From the NCBI GenBank assembly GCA_033763975.1, contig JANRJM010000002.1, positions 62,001 to 126,000 of the forward strand: a DNA stretch of 64,000 nucleotides. The letters are read 5' to 3'. Shown here piece by piece: positions 28,474 through 37,100 of this stretch. The translations under genes were made by a program, and so were the position numbers. Under the pieces are notes generated by a model, which was not told the origin of the DNA, did no database searches, and saw only the letters and a program-made list of their open reading frames with translations. The DNA comes from Planctomycetota bacterium (GTDB lineage: Bacteria; Planctomycetota; Phycisphaerae; Phycisphaerales; UBA1924). Position 1 is the first letter of the stretch; every line of letters starts with the position of its first letter.

Positions 28474-28502
28474 TTGGCTCGGGGAATCCCTTCGGGTACA
28501 CT
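28474..28502 (+). promoter_or_regulatory. Candidate sigma70-type promoter
   Basis: TTGGCT (28474-28479), 17 bp, TACACT (28497-28502), 60 nt before the ATG at 28563. Confidence 0.55.
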
Positions 28503-28562
28503 GGCCCGCCGGGGGGGAGGATCGCCGGGTCCGGTCCGAAGGTATTTACGGGAGAGAGAGAT

Positions 28563-29384
28563 ATGACCCTTGTGCGTGGAGTGGTGGCGTGCGCGCTCGC
28601 GGTGGCCGCGTCGAGCGCTTTCGGGCAGGTGTTCGGCGTGGAACTCGTGCAGAACGGCGGAGCGGAGGCCGGGGCGGCGTCGCCGGACGGCTCGCAGCCG
28701 GTGCCGGCGATTCCTGGCTGGACGTTCACGGGCGTGAACGTGGTCGCGTACGGCACGCCGGGGGGGATGTTCCCGACGGCGGCCTCGCCCGGCCCGGTGG
28801 CGCGGGGGGCGCAGTTCTTCAGCGGGGGCAACGACAACGACTTCGCGAACGCGTCGCAGAGCATCGACGTGAGCGCGGGCGCGGGCGACATCGACGACGG
28901 TCTGGTCACGTTCTCGATGTCCGGCTGGCTGGGCGGCACGGGCACGCAGAACGACGTGGCGCAGCTGGCGGCGGTCTTCAACGACGGCGCGGGCCAGAGC
29001 ATCGGCACCACGACGCTCGTCGGGCCCTTCGCGTTCGAGCGGGGCGGGGTGACGGGCATGCAGCTGCGCGAAGCGACCGGCCCGCTCCCTCCGGGGACGC
29101 GCGCCATCACGCTGGTCGTGTCGATGGTGCGCACCGAGGGGGTGTACAACAACGGGTTCGCCGACAACGTGTCGCTCACGCTCACGACGACGGGCGTGCC
29201 CTGCGAGCCCGACTTCAACCAGGACGGCAACGTGGATCAGGACGACCTGGCCTGCCTGGCGCAGGTCGTTGCGGGCGATCCGTCGTGCTCGGACGCGGAC
29301 CCGGACTTCAACGGCGACGGGAACGTGGACCAGGACGACATCTCGTCGCTCGCGCAGGTCGTCGCGGGCGCACCGTGCCCGTGA
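28563..29384 (+). CDS. Small secreted jelly-roll-like protein with dockerin-like tail
   Basis: GGGAGAGAGAG precedes the ATG at 28563; 273 residues. The signal peptide (MTLVRGVVACALAVAASSAFG) is followed by one domain beginning VELVQNGGAEAG and IPGWTF. This pattern is shared with carbohydrate-binding-like jelly-roll domains of the DUF642 type. Only about 190 residues separate the signal from the tail, so this is nearly a single domain plus sorting module. The tail starts with CEPD instead of CDPD; loops are DFNQDGNVDQDD and DFNGDGNVDQDD, ending GAPCP. A binding role is a guess from the fold only. Confidence 0.8.
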   Translation: MTLVRGVVACALAVAASSAFGQVFGVELVQNGGAEAGAASPDGSQPVPAIPGWTFTGVNVVAYGTPGGMFPTAASPGPVARGAQFFSGGNDNDFANASQSIDVSAGAGDIDDGLVTFSMSGWLGGTGTQNDVAQLAAVFNDGAGQSIGTTTLVGPFAFERGGVTGMQLREATGPLPPGTRAITLVVSMVRTEGVYNNGFADNVSLTLTTTGVPCEPDFNQDGNVDQDDLACLAQVVAGDPSCSDADPDFNGDGNVDQDDISSLAQVVAGAPCP

Positions 29385-29392
29385 GATGAGGC

Positions 29393-29424
29393 GGCGGGGC
29401 GTCCGGGGTCGGAGGCGCCCCGCC
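29393..29424 (+). terminator. Possible hairpin terminator
   Basis: GGCGGGGCG (29393-29401) pairs with CGCCCCGCC (29416-29424) a few bases past the stop of the preceding gene. The following bases (GGGGTTGTC) make a poor T-run, so efficiency is doubtful. Confidence 0.35.
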
Positions 29425-29475
29425 GGGGTTGTCATGAGCCCATCGCGCGAACGACGGGCGCACAGGAGCGGGTCG

Positions 29476-31338
29476 ATGCGTCGAGCGCTGGCGAGGGCGG
29501 CGGGGGTGGTTGTGCTGGCGTGCGCGGCGGTGCCCGCGCAGGCCCAGTGGCGATTCGCGACCTGGAACATCACCGACTTCAACGGCGGGCGCAGCGCCGC
29601 GATCCAGACCGCGGTGTACGACTCGTTCCAGGGGCGAAGGTTCGCGCCCGACGTGCTGTGCGTGCAGGAGGTGGAGAGCGCGAGCGCCGCGTCGTCGCTG
29701 CTGCTGACCCTGAACACGGACCCCGACGGGCCGGGCGACTGGGCGCTCGCCGCGTTCATCAACGGGCCTGATACCGAGTCGATCCTGCTCTACCGCACGA
29801 GCAAGGCGGTGCTCGTGCGGAACACGACGATCGTCGCCCGCGCGGACGGCACCACGGCGGACCAGCCCCGGCACACGTACCGGTGGGACCTGCGCCCCGT
29901 GGGCTACGGCGCCACGCCCGGGGTCACCATCGGCGTCTACGGCACGCACATGAAGTCGAACGACACGGCGGCCGACCAGGCGCGCCGGCTCATCGAGGCG
30001 ACGGACATCCGCGACAACGCCGAGGGCATCGACACCGAGGGCCCCGGCACGGGACTGCCCGCGGGGTACGCCTTCCTGCTCATGGGCGACTTCAACATTC
30101 AGACGGCGTCGCAGGCGGCGTACGTGGAGCTCACGGGCTCGCAAGCGAACAACACCGGGCGATTCTTCGATCCCATCCGCCAGGCCGGTGGTTGGAACAA
30201 CAGTTCAACGTACCGGATGATCCACACGCAGGACCCGGTGGGCGCCGGGGGCATGGACGACCGGCTCGACCAGATTCTCCTGGGACCGACCCTGCTGGAC
30301 CAGGCGGGGCTGGACTACATCGGAACGCTGCTGGGCCCGCAGAATCCGATCGCGTGGAACCTCAACACGTTCCAGGATCCCAACCACTCGTACCGGTGCT
30401 GGGGGAACGACGGCACGAGCTACAACGAAGCGCTGAACATTTCGGCCAACGCGATGGTGGGTCCGGTGATCGCGCAGGCGCTGGTCGACGTGACGGGCGG
30501 GACGAGCGGGCACCTGCCGGTGTTCCTCGACCTGCGGGTGCCGGCGAAGGCCGCGACGACGGCGTCGCTGGACTTCGGCACCGTGGCGCAGGGCTCGAGC
30601 GCGCCCGCGCGGACGCTGACGGTGACCAACTCGGGCGATGTGAACCTGTGGACGACGGCGGGCATCGCGACGCTGACGTACTCGATGGCGGCGTCGCCCG
30701 GGTTCTCGGCCCCGGGGGGCGCCTTCTCCGAGCCCCCGGGGGGCGGGTCGAACTCGCACACGATCTCGATGAGCACGGCGACGGCGGGGCCCAAGGTCGG
30801 CTCGGTGGTGCTCACCACCAACGATCCGGACCGCCCGACCATCATCGTGACGCTGACGGGCGTGGTGACGCCGCCGAATGTGAACCCGGTCGCGCGGGCG
30901 GGCGACGACCAGGTGGTGGCGGACGCCGACGGGTCGGGGAGCGAGATCGTGTTCGTCGACGGCTCGGCGAGCACGGACTCGGACGGGACGATCGTCGAGT
31001 TCCGGTGGTCGGAAGGCTCGACGGTGCTGGCGCAGGGCCCGTCGGCGATGGCGAACTTCCCGCTCTCGGTGGGCGTGCACACGCTGACGCTGCTCGTGAC
31101 CGACGACGACGGCGGGAGCGACACCGACGAGGTGGTCGTCGAGGTGCTGCCCGGGTGTGATCCGGACTTCAACCGCGACGGGAATGTCGATCAGGACGAC
31201 GTGTCGTGCCTGGCGCAGGCGGTCGCGGGCGACCCGACGTGCTCGGACGCGGACCCGGACTTCAACCGCGACGGGAACGTGGACCAGGACGACATCGAGG
31301 CGCTGACGCAGGCGGTGGCGGGCGCGGGCTGCCCGTGA
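29476..31338 (+). CDS. Secreted endonuclease/exonuclease/phosphatase-fold protein with PKD-like and dockerin-like domains
   Basis: AGGAG lies 8 nt before the ATG at 29476; 620 residues, signal peptide ending AVPAQAQ. The EEP domain (about 23-355) shows the family order: TWNITDFNGG, DVLCVQEVES (metal-binding Glu), YGTHMKSND, LLMGDFNIQ (catalytic Asp and Asn), and SGHLPVFLDL as the C-terminal His motif. Members are extracellular DNases or phosphodiesterases; the substrate is not evident. A beta-sandwich of the ASH/choice-of-anchor type (about 355-465) and one PKD/REJ-like domain (about 470-560) follow. The tail loops are both DFNRDGNVDQDD, ending GAGCP. DNA scavenging is plausible given the secreted proteases nearby. 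Confidence 0.88.
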   Translation: MRRALARAAGVVVLACAAVPAQAQWRFATWNITDFNGGRSAAIQTAVYDSFQGRRFAPDVLCVQEVESASAASSLLLTLNTDPDGPGDWALAAFINGPDTESILLYRTSKAVLVRNTTIVARADGTTADQPRHTYRWDLRPVGYGATPGVTIGVYGTHMKSNDTAADQARRLIEATDIRDNAEGIDTEGPGTGLPAGYAFLLMGDFNIQTASQAAYVELTGSQANNTGRFFDPIRQAGGWNNSSTYRMIHTQDPVGAGGMDDRLDQILLGPTLLDQAGLDYIGTLLGPQNPIAWNLNTFQDPNHSYRCWGNDGTSYNEALNISANAMVGPVIAQALVDVTGGTSGHLPVFLDLRVPAKAATTASLDFGTVAQGSSAPARTLTVTNSGDVNLWTTAGIATLTYSMAASPGFSAPGGAFSEPPGGGSNSHTISMSTATAGPKVGSVVLTTNDPDRPTIIVTLTGVVTPPNVNPVARAGDDQVVADADGSGSEIVFVDGSASTDSDGTIVEFRWSEGSTVLAQGPSAMANFPLSVGVHTLTLLVTDDDGGSDTDEVVVEVLPGCDPDFNRDGNVDQDDVSCLAQAVAGDPTCSDADPDFNRDGNVDQDDIEALTQAVAGAGCP

Positions 31339-31352
31339 TCGGGCCAGGCTGG

Positions 31353-31358
31353 TAGGCT
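31353..31358 (+). promoter_or_regulatory. Candidate -10 element TAGGCT, leaderless start
   Basis: TAGGCT ends 7 nt before the ATG at 31366. No Shine-Dalgarno sequence lies between them. Confidence 0.4.
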
Positions 31359-31365
31359 GCGCCGC

Positions 31366-32976
31366 ATGATGCGAGCAACCGGACCGGTTCGGGCGTGGGC
31401 GATTCTGTGCGCACTGGCGGGCGGCGTGGTGTTCGGCGGGCAGCCGGGGGCGGCGCCGGCGCCGGAGCGCGCGCGGCCGATGCCGCGGACGCCCAGCGCG
31501 TACGACGCGCGGGACGACGTGTTCTATCACTTCATGCCCATCGCGTGGCGGTGGGGCGAGCCGGCGGGAGCGGTTCCGGACGTCGCGCGCGAGCACCGTT
31601 TCGGCAACTTCGCGGGGATGATCGACTCGCTGGCGTACCTGGAATCGCTGGGCGTGACGGGGGTGTGGATCAACCCGGTGTTTCCGAGCCGCGCGTACCA
31701 CGGGTATCAGCACGGCGAGGCGGACCGCATCAACCCGTGGTTCGGGACGGAGGAAGAGTTTCTCGCGTTCGTCGGGGCGGCGCGGCAGCGCGGGATCAAG
31801 GTGTACGTGGATCTCGTGGCGTACGGCATTTCGCAGGATTCGGCGTACTTCACGAACTCGCGGGGCGCGCCCGAGCACCCCGACGGCGGGATGCTCGCGT
31901 ACACCGACGCGGGGCGGACGCAGTTCACCGGGTACTCGTTCCGGACGTGGACGGGCGAACGCATCGGGTTCGTGAACTGGGACCTGCGCGATGCGCGGGC
32001 GCGCGACCTGGTGATCGGCTGGTCGAAGCGCTGGCTGGACCCCAACGGCGACGGCGATGTATCCGACGGGATCGCGGGGTACCGGCTCGATCATGTCTGG
32101 GCGCGGTACGACAAGGGGCCCGACGGGCTGGGGTACAACATCGATGACTTCTGGCGCGCCTGGCGGGCGGGGCTGGAGACGGTGAACCCGCAGGTGTTCA
32201 CCTTCGCCGAGCAGGCGAAGTGGGAGACCAGCGGGGCGGACCTCTTGGCCACCGGCGACGGCGCGAACGCGCACGACGCGGCGTTCACGAAGGTGTTCGA
32301 GATGGCGGCGCGCGAGGCGCTGCGGCGCGGGAAGGCCAAGCCCCTGATCGACGCGATGGAGCGGACGGTGCGCGAGTGCCCACCCGGGCGGACGTTCCTG
32401 GCGATCATCGGCGACCACGACGTGGACCGGCTGGCGAGCGCGATCGGCGCGGACCGGGCGGAGACGCTGGGGCGCGCGAGGGCGGCGGCGGCGGTGCTGC
32501 TGCTGCAGCCCTTCCCGCCCGTGCTGTACTACGGCGATGAGATCGGGATGCTCGGAAAGGCGGGGAACTTCGGGTCCGACGCGAACGACATTCCGCGCCG
32601 TGAGCCCATGAAGTGGCTGGCGGCGCACGGCGCGCCGATGCCCGACTACGCGCGCCTGCACGCGGGCGTGTGGGAGAAGCGGTACTCGCACGATCACGAC
32701 GGGCGCAGCGTGGAAGAACAGGCGGGGGTCGAGGGGTCGCTGCTGGAGACGTACCGGGCGCTCGTCCGGGCGCGGCGTGCGGACATCGTGCTGCGCCGGG
32801 GGTCGTACGAGACGGTGGCGGTGGACGACCCCGGCGTGTGGGTGTTCCGCCGGTCGCTCGCGGGGGAGGGGTCGCGCCTGGTGGCGATCAACCTGGGCGG
32901 GACGGACGCTGGCGTGCGGGTGGGCGGGCGGACGATTGTCGTGCCGGCGTACGGGCACGTGGTGGAGCGCGAGTAA
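31366..32976 (+). CDS. Alpha-amylase family glycoside hydrolase (GH13)
   Basis: 536 residues with an N-terminal signal-like segment (AILCALAGGVVFGG), so probably exported. GH13 enzymes hydrolyse or transfer alpha-glucans. Motifs: VWINPVFPS early in the barrel, GYRLDHV with the nucleophile Asp242, FAEQ with the acid/base Glu282, and GDHDVDR with His351 and Asp352. A C-terminal beta domain (ETVAVDDPGVWVF to the end) closes the protein. There is no dockerin-like tail, unlike the genes before it. A GH57 amylase about 10 kb away may act on related glucans inside the cell. Two adjacent ATGs (31366, 31369) are possible starts. Confidence 0.88.
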   Translation: MMRATGPVRAWAILCALAGGVVFGGQPGAAPAPERARPMPRTPSAYDARDDVFYHFMPIAWRWGEPAGAVPDVAREHRFGNFAGMIDSLAYLESLGVTGVWINPVFPSRAYHGYQHGEADRINPWFGTEEEFLAFVGAARQRGIKVYVDLVAYGISQDSAYFTNSRGAPEHPDGGMLAYTDAGRTQFTGYSFRTWTGERIGFVNWDLRDARARDLVIGWSKRWLDPNGDGDVSDGIAGYRLDHVWARYDKGPDGLGYNIDDFWRAWRAGLETVNPQVFTFAEQAKWETSGADLLATGDGANAHDAAFTKVFEMAAREALRRGKAKPLIDAMERTVRECPPGRTFLAIIGDHDVDRLASAIGADRAETLGRARAAAAVLLLQPFPPVLYYGDEIGMLGKAGNFGSDANDIPRREPMKWLAAHGAPMPDYARLHAGVWEKRYSHDHDGRSVEEQAGVEGSLLETYRALVRARRADIVLRRGSYETVAVDDPGVWVFRRSLAGEGSRLVAINLGGTDAGVRVGGRTIVVPAYGHVVERE

Positions 32977-32988
32977 GCGCGGCGGCGG

Positions 32989-32994
32989 TACGAT
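32989..32994 (+). promoter_or_regulatory. Candidate -10 element TACGAT, leaderless start
   Basis: TACGAT ends 8 nt before the ATG at 33003, in the 26-bp gap after the amylase gene. No ribosome binding site is visible. Confidence 0.4.
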
Positions 32995-33002
32995 GCCCGC
33001 TC

Positions 33003-34670
33003 ATGCTGCGGCTCCCGCGCACCCTCTGGCTGTCATACGCGACGGACCTGCTTCGCCTGCTGTCGCTGACGGCGGGCGTGCTCGTCACCATCATCGCCTT
33101 CGCGGGCGCGATCAAGCCGATCTCGGACGGGCTGCTGTCCTCGGCCGACGCGCTGCGCTTCGTGCTGCTGGCGATGCCCCCGATGCTCGCGTACGCGCTG
33201 CCCTTCGCCGGCGGGTTCGCCTCGACCCTGGTCTACCACCGCATCGCGACCGACCTCGAGGCGACGGCGGCGTACGCGGGCGGGCTGTCGCACCGCGCGG
33301 TGCTCGCGCCGGCGGCGGGGGTCGCCATCGGCTGCGCCTTGCTGCTCTCGACGCTCAACGAGATCGTCATCCCGCGGTTCCTGATGGAGATGCAGCGGCT
33401 CATCACCGTGGACGTCGCGCGCCTCGTGGGGCAGCAGGTGGCGCGGGGGCAGTCGGTCTCGTTCGGGAACGTCATGATCCACGCCGACCGGGTGCAGAAC
33501 GTCCGCCCGGAGGACGGCGTGCTCGACGCGCTGCTCCTGAGCGGGTTCGGCGCGGTGGAGCTGCGCGACGGAACGCCCACGACGGAGGTGACCTCGGCCC
33601 GGGCCACGCTGTGGCTGCTCCCCGGCGCGACGAGCGCCGACAGCGACCTGCCGGCGTCGCGCGATGACGAGGGGCGGACGCGCGTGGTGCTGGAGCTCAC
33701 GGACGTGGTGGCGGCGCGCGAGAGCGGCGGGATCGGCGTGTTCTCCGACACGCGGGTGAGCTGGGTGGTGCCCAACACCTTCCGCGACAACGTGAAGTTC
33801 CTGAGTTGGCGCGACCTCGCGACCATCCGCGATACCCCCGAGCGGCTGAACTGGATCGACCCCAAGCGCAAGGCGCTGGCGCTCACGCTCGCGCGCGTCC
33901 GGGCGGGGGAGGCCATCGAGGCGGTGCTGCGCGACGCGGGCGGGGTGGAGCTCGCGGACGATCGCGGCGGGTCGGTGCGCGTGCGGGCCGGGGACGTGAC
34001 GCGAGAGGACGGGCGCCTGCGCCTGGCGGCGCCGGCGGGCGGCGCGATCGAGGTCCGCACGACCAAGGCGGGCGGGGGCGAAGACGCGATCCGCGCGGCG
34101 GGGGGGTGGCTGGAGTTCGAGGACCAGCAGGCCGCCCTCGACCCGCGGGTGCGGCTGCGGCTGGAGCTGGAGGGCGTGCAGGCGGGCGCGGGGGCGGCGG
34201 CCCGGCCGACGATGGCGATCGCCGGGCTCGAGCCCCGCGAGTCGGCGCTGCGCGAGCTGCTGGCGATGGGCTCGCGCGAACTGCTGAACGTGGCGCGGGC
34301 GCGGGGCGACGGCCCGGACGCGGACCCGGACCTGCGCGACAAGATGTACGGCCCGCACGGGCTGTCGGGGGCGCTCAAGCGCCTCGACCACGACGTGATG
34401 GCGAAGCGCCACGAGCGCCTGGCGCTGGCGGCGTCGTGCGCGGTGATGGTGCTGTGCGGGGCGGTGATGGCGCTGCGCCTGTCCACGCGCTCGCCCCTGG
34501 CGGTGTACCTGTTCTCGTTCTTCCCGGCGCTCGCGTGCCTGGTGACGATCAGCGGCGGGCAGCAGGTGACGGTGAAGCAGGGCGCGCCCGGGCTCATCCT
34601 GATGTGGAGCGGGGTGGGCGGGCTCGCGCTCTTCACGTTCTGGGTGTACCGGCGCCTGGCGCGCCACTAG
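33003..34670 (+). CDS. LptF/LptG-family permease (first copy)
   Basis: Inner-membrane subunit of the LptB2FG exporter that extracts lipopolysaccharide. The 555-residue protein has transmembrane helices near the N-terminus (LSLTAGVLVTIIAFAGAI; LLAMPPMLAYALPFAGGFAS; LAPAAGVAIGCALLLSTL), then a long soluble periplasmic beta-jellyroll-like domain (about 140-450). C-terminal helices follow (LALAASCAVMVLCGAVMAL; YLFSFFPALACLVTI; LILMWSGVGGLALFTFW). It is longer than typical LptF/G (about 360), mostly because of an enlarged periplasmic part. It heads a run with a GT39 enzyme, a PAP2 phosphatase and a second permease. Which of the two is LptF cannot be decided by eye. Confidence 0.85.
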   Translation: MLRLPRTLWLSYATDLLRLLSLTAGVLVTIIAFAGAIKPISDGLLSSADALRFVLLAMPPMLAYALPFAGGFASTLVYHRIATDLEATAAYAGGLSHRAVLAPAAGVAIGCALLLSTLNEIVIPRFLMEMQRLITVDVARLVGQQVARGQSVSFGNVMIHADRVQNVRPEDGVLDALLLSGFGAVELRDGTPTTEVTSARATLWLLPGATSADSDLPASRDDEGRTRVVLELTDVVAARESGGIGVFSDTRVSWVVPNTFRDNVKFLSWRDLATIRDTPERLNWIDPKRKALALTLARVRAGEAIEAVLRDAGGVELADDRGGSVRVRAGDVTREDGRLRLAAPAGGAIEVRTTKAGGGEDAIRAAGGWLEFEDQQAALDPRVRLRLELEGVQAGAGAAARPTMAIAGLEPRESALRELLAMGSRELLNVARARGDGPDADPDLRDKMYGPHGLSGALKRLDHDVMAKRHERLALAASCAVMVLCGAVMALRLSTRSPLAVYLFSFFPALACLVTISGGQQVTVKQGAPGLILMWSGVGGLALFTFWVYRRLARH

Positions 34671-34683
34671 CGGAGATCCCTGC

Positions 34684-36438
34684 GTGCGCGATTCTTCGCT
34701 GGGAGCGGTGCCGGTCGGCGCGTGGGCGCGGTGGGCCGGGCGCGCGGGCAGCGCCGCGTGGTTCATCGTGCTGGTGACGGCGGCGCGCCTGGTGTACCTG
34801 TTCTTCTTCTGTCCCTACTCGCTCATCGAGGACGAGGCGCACTACTGGGAGTGGAGCCGGCGGCTGGCGCTCAGTTACTACACCAAGGGGCCGGGCATCG
34901 CCTGGGCGATCCGCGGGGCGACGGAGCTCTTCGGCGATGTCGAAGGGGCCGTGCGCCTGCCGGCGGTCGTCTGCGGCGCGATCGCGGGCGCGGGCGTGGC
35001 GATGCTGGCGCACGGGGCCATCCCCGATCGTCGGGCGGCGTTCATTGCGGCGGCGTGCTTCATGCTCACGCCCATCTTCCAGATCACCGGGCTGATCGTC
35101 ACGATCGACGGCCCGCTGACCGCCGCGTGGACCATCGGCGCCTGGGGCGCCTGGCGGGCCCTGGTGCGCGACGACCCGCGCGGGTGGCTCGTGCTCGGGG
35201 CGGCGGTGGGCGTCGGCTGCCTGTTCAAGTACACCACGCTGCTGCTCCCCCTGGGCGTGTTCGCGGCGGCGAACGTCACGGGCCTGCGGGTGCGGCGGCA
35301 TGTGCCGGCCATGCTCGGCGGGGCCGCCTTGTGCGCGGTCGGGCTGCTGCCCGTCATCGTGTGGAACGCGCGCAACGACTGGGCGACGATCGCGCACCTG
35401 CTGGGGCACCTGGGCGTGAAGGGCGGGGACATGCCGGTGACGCAGGGGCGCGACGGGTGGTCGTACTCGCCCCTGTGGACGCTGTCGTTCCTGGGCACGC
35501 AGGCGGCGCTGCTGGGCCCGGTGCTCATCCTCGGGGTGCTGGGCGCGCTCGACGCGTGGCGGGCGCGCACGGCCGACCCCGCGCGCTGGCGGCGCGAGGG
35601 CGCGCTCGCGGCGATGGGGATGCCGGTGTTCCTGTTCTACTTTCTCGTGAGCTTCCTGACCGAGCCCGAGGGCAACTGGGCGCTCGCGGGCGGGCTGACG
35701 TTCGTGCCGCTGGCGGCGGGGCGGGTGCTGCGCGGCATGGACGACTGGCTCGCGCGGGTGCGCGCGTGGCGGGCGAGCCCCTCGCCGCGTCCCCGCATGG
35801 GCGTGCTCGTGCGCCGCCCGGAGACGCCGACGCAGGTGCTGTGGATGATCCTGCTGTGCGGGGGCCTCGTGGTCGCGGTGGGCTCGCTGCGACTGGACCT
35901 CCTGGCGCGCCTGCCGCGGGTCGGGCGGTACATCCCGGTGCACCGCTTCACGGGCGCGGAGCGCATGGCGGCGCACGTGGACCGCTTGCGGGCGGAGGTG
36001 CGCGATGAGACGGGCGCGGAGCCGTTCGTGGTGGCGATGCACTACGGGCGGGCGAGCCAGATGGCCTTCTACCTGCCCGGGCATCCCGTCGTCTACTGTG
36101 CGACATCGGTGATCCTCGGGGGGCGGCACACGCAGTACGACTACTGGCCCGACACGGACCTGCGGCGAGACCTGGGCCTGCGCGGGCGCCCGAGCGTGAT
36201 GCTCGGCGGCACGCGCGAGGCCTGGTCGCTGGTGTTCGCACGCGTGCGCGAGATCGGCCGGCTGGACGCCGACGGCAAGAAGGACCGCCCGGTGTTCATC
36301 GGCGAGGACTTCCTGTTCACGAGCTTCGACCGCAACCCCGCGATGGGACGCGATCTCACGACCAATCCAAAAGCGGGGCCGGCGCAAGGGCCTTCGCCCG
36401 ATCGCGTGCCGGAGCCCGTGCCGGAGCCGCTGCCGTGA
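34684..36438 (+). CDS. GT39/ArnT-like integral-membrane glycosyltransferase
   Basis: 584 residues from a GTG with GGAG 8 nt upstream, 13 nt after the permease. The N-terminal part has the family feature IEDEAHYWEWS, whose acidic pair binds the lipid-linked sugar donor, followed by about ten hydrophobic helices up to residue about 410. A C-terminal soluble domain (about 420-560) has NHY-like FVVAMHYGRASQMAFYLPG. Members transfer a sugar from polyprenyl phosphate to lipid A or to protein on the periplasmic side. Its position between two LPS-export permeases argues for lipid A or LPS as the acceptor. The last 20 residues are Pro-rich (PVPEPVPEPLP). Confidence 0.82.
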   Translation: MRDSSLGAVPVGAWARWAGRAGSAAWFIVLVTAARLVYLFFFCPYSLIEDEAHYWEWSRRLALSYYTKGPGIAWAIRGATELFGDVEGAVRLPAVVCGAIAGAGVAMLAHGAIPDRRAAFIAAACFMLTPIFQITGLIVTIDGPLTAAWTIGAWGAWRALVRDDPRGWLVLGAAVGVGCLFKYTTLLLPLGVFAAANVTGLRVRRHVPAMLGGAALCAVGLLPVIVWNARNDWATIAHLLGHLGVKGGDMPVTQGRDGWSYSPLWTLSFLGTQAALLGPVLILGVLGALDAWRARTADPARWRREGALAAMGMPVFLFYFLVSFLTEPEGNWALAGGLTFVPLAAGRVLRGMDDWLARVRAWRASPSPRPRMGVLVRRPETPTQVLWMILLCGGLVVAVGSLRLDLLARLPRVGRYIPVHRFTGAERMAAHVDRLRAEVRDETGAEPFVVAMHYGRASQMAFYLPGHPVVYCATSVILGGRHTQYDYWPDTDLRRDLGLRGRPSVMLGGTREAWSLVFARVREIGRLDADGKKDRPVFIGEDFLFTSFDRNPAMGRDLTTNPKAGPAQGPSPDRVPEPVPEPLP

Positions 36439-37100
36439 GGTTTCTGACGCCCCATGACCGGCGCGTCCGCCGTCGCCGACGCCTGCTGCTGGCGGCGGCG
36501 TTCCTGCTCGGGCTCATCGTGCTGACGCTGCTGGATCGCGCGATCTTCGAGGCCCTGCGCGTGGCGGACCGCCCGCGCCTCGAGCGGCGCGACTGGTACC
36601 AGTTCCTGCGGGCGCTCGGGTACGCACCGACGTGGATCGCCGTGGGCGCGGTGCTCATCGCGTGCGACGCCGCGGCCCGGCGCATGCACGCGGCCCGACC
36701 CGCGCACGCGGCCCGGCGGGGCGCGCTCACCATCCTCGGGGCGCTCCTCGGGGGCGGGCTGGCCGAACTGCTCAAGGTGGTGGTGGCGCGCCAGCGCCCG
36801 ATCAACAACGGCGTGGCCGACGGCGCGTACGTGTGGGGTTACCCGTTCGAGGCCCTCGCCGGGGGCGGCAACTACGGGCTCGCGTCGAGCCACGCGGGCG
36901 TCGCGTTCGGGGCGGCGTTCGTGCTCGCGCGCGTCGCGCCCGGCAGCGGCTGGGTGCTGATCCCCCTGGCGATCGGCTGCGGCGTGTCGCGCCTGCTGAC
37001 GGGCGCCCACTTCGCCACCGACGTGTACGTCGCCGCGTGGCTCAGCGGTGTCATCGCGGCGGCGTTGTGCGGGCGGTTCGGCGAAGGGCGGGCGGCATGA
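36435..37100 (+). CDS. PAP2-family membrane phosphatase
   Basis: 221 residues; the GTG start overlaps the stop of the glycosyltransferase (GTGA). PAP2 enzymes remove phosphate from lipid phosphates on the outer face of the inner membrane. The three motifs are present: KVVVARQRP (motif 1), SSHAG (motif 2, in place of PSGH) and SRLLTGAHFATDV (motif 3 with the nucleophilic His and Asp). There are about five transmembrane helices. In this operon the likely substrate is lipid A phosphate (LpxE/LpxF-type) or the undecaprenyl phosphate released by the GT39 enzyme; the sequence does not decide which. Its TGA overlaps the next ATG. Confidence 0.84.
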   Translation: MRFLTPHDRRVRRRRRLLLAAAFLLGLIVLTLLDRAIFEALRVADRPRLERRDWYQFLRALGYAPTWIAVGAVLIACDAAARRMHAARPAHAARRGALTILGALLGGGLAELLKVVVARQRPINNGVADGAYVWGYPFEALAGGGNYGLASSHAGVAFGAAFVLARVAPGSGWVLIPLAIGCGVSRLLTGAHFATDVYVAAWLSGVIAAALCGRFGEGRAA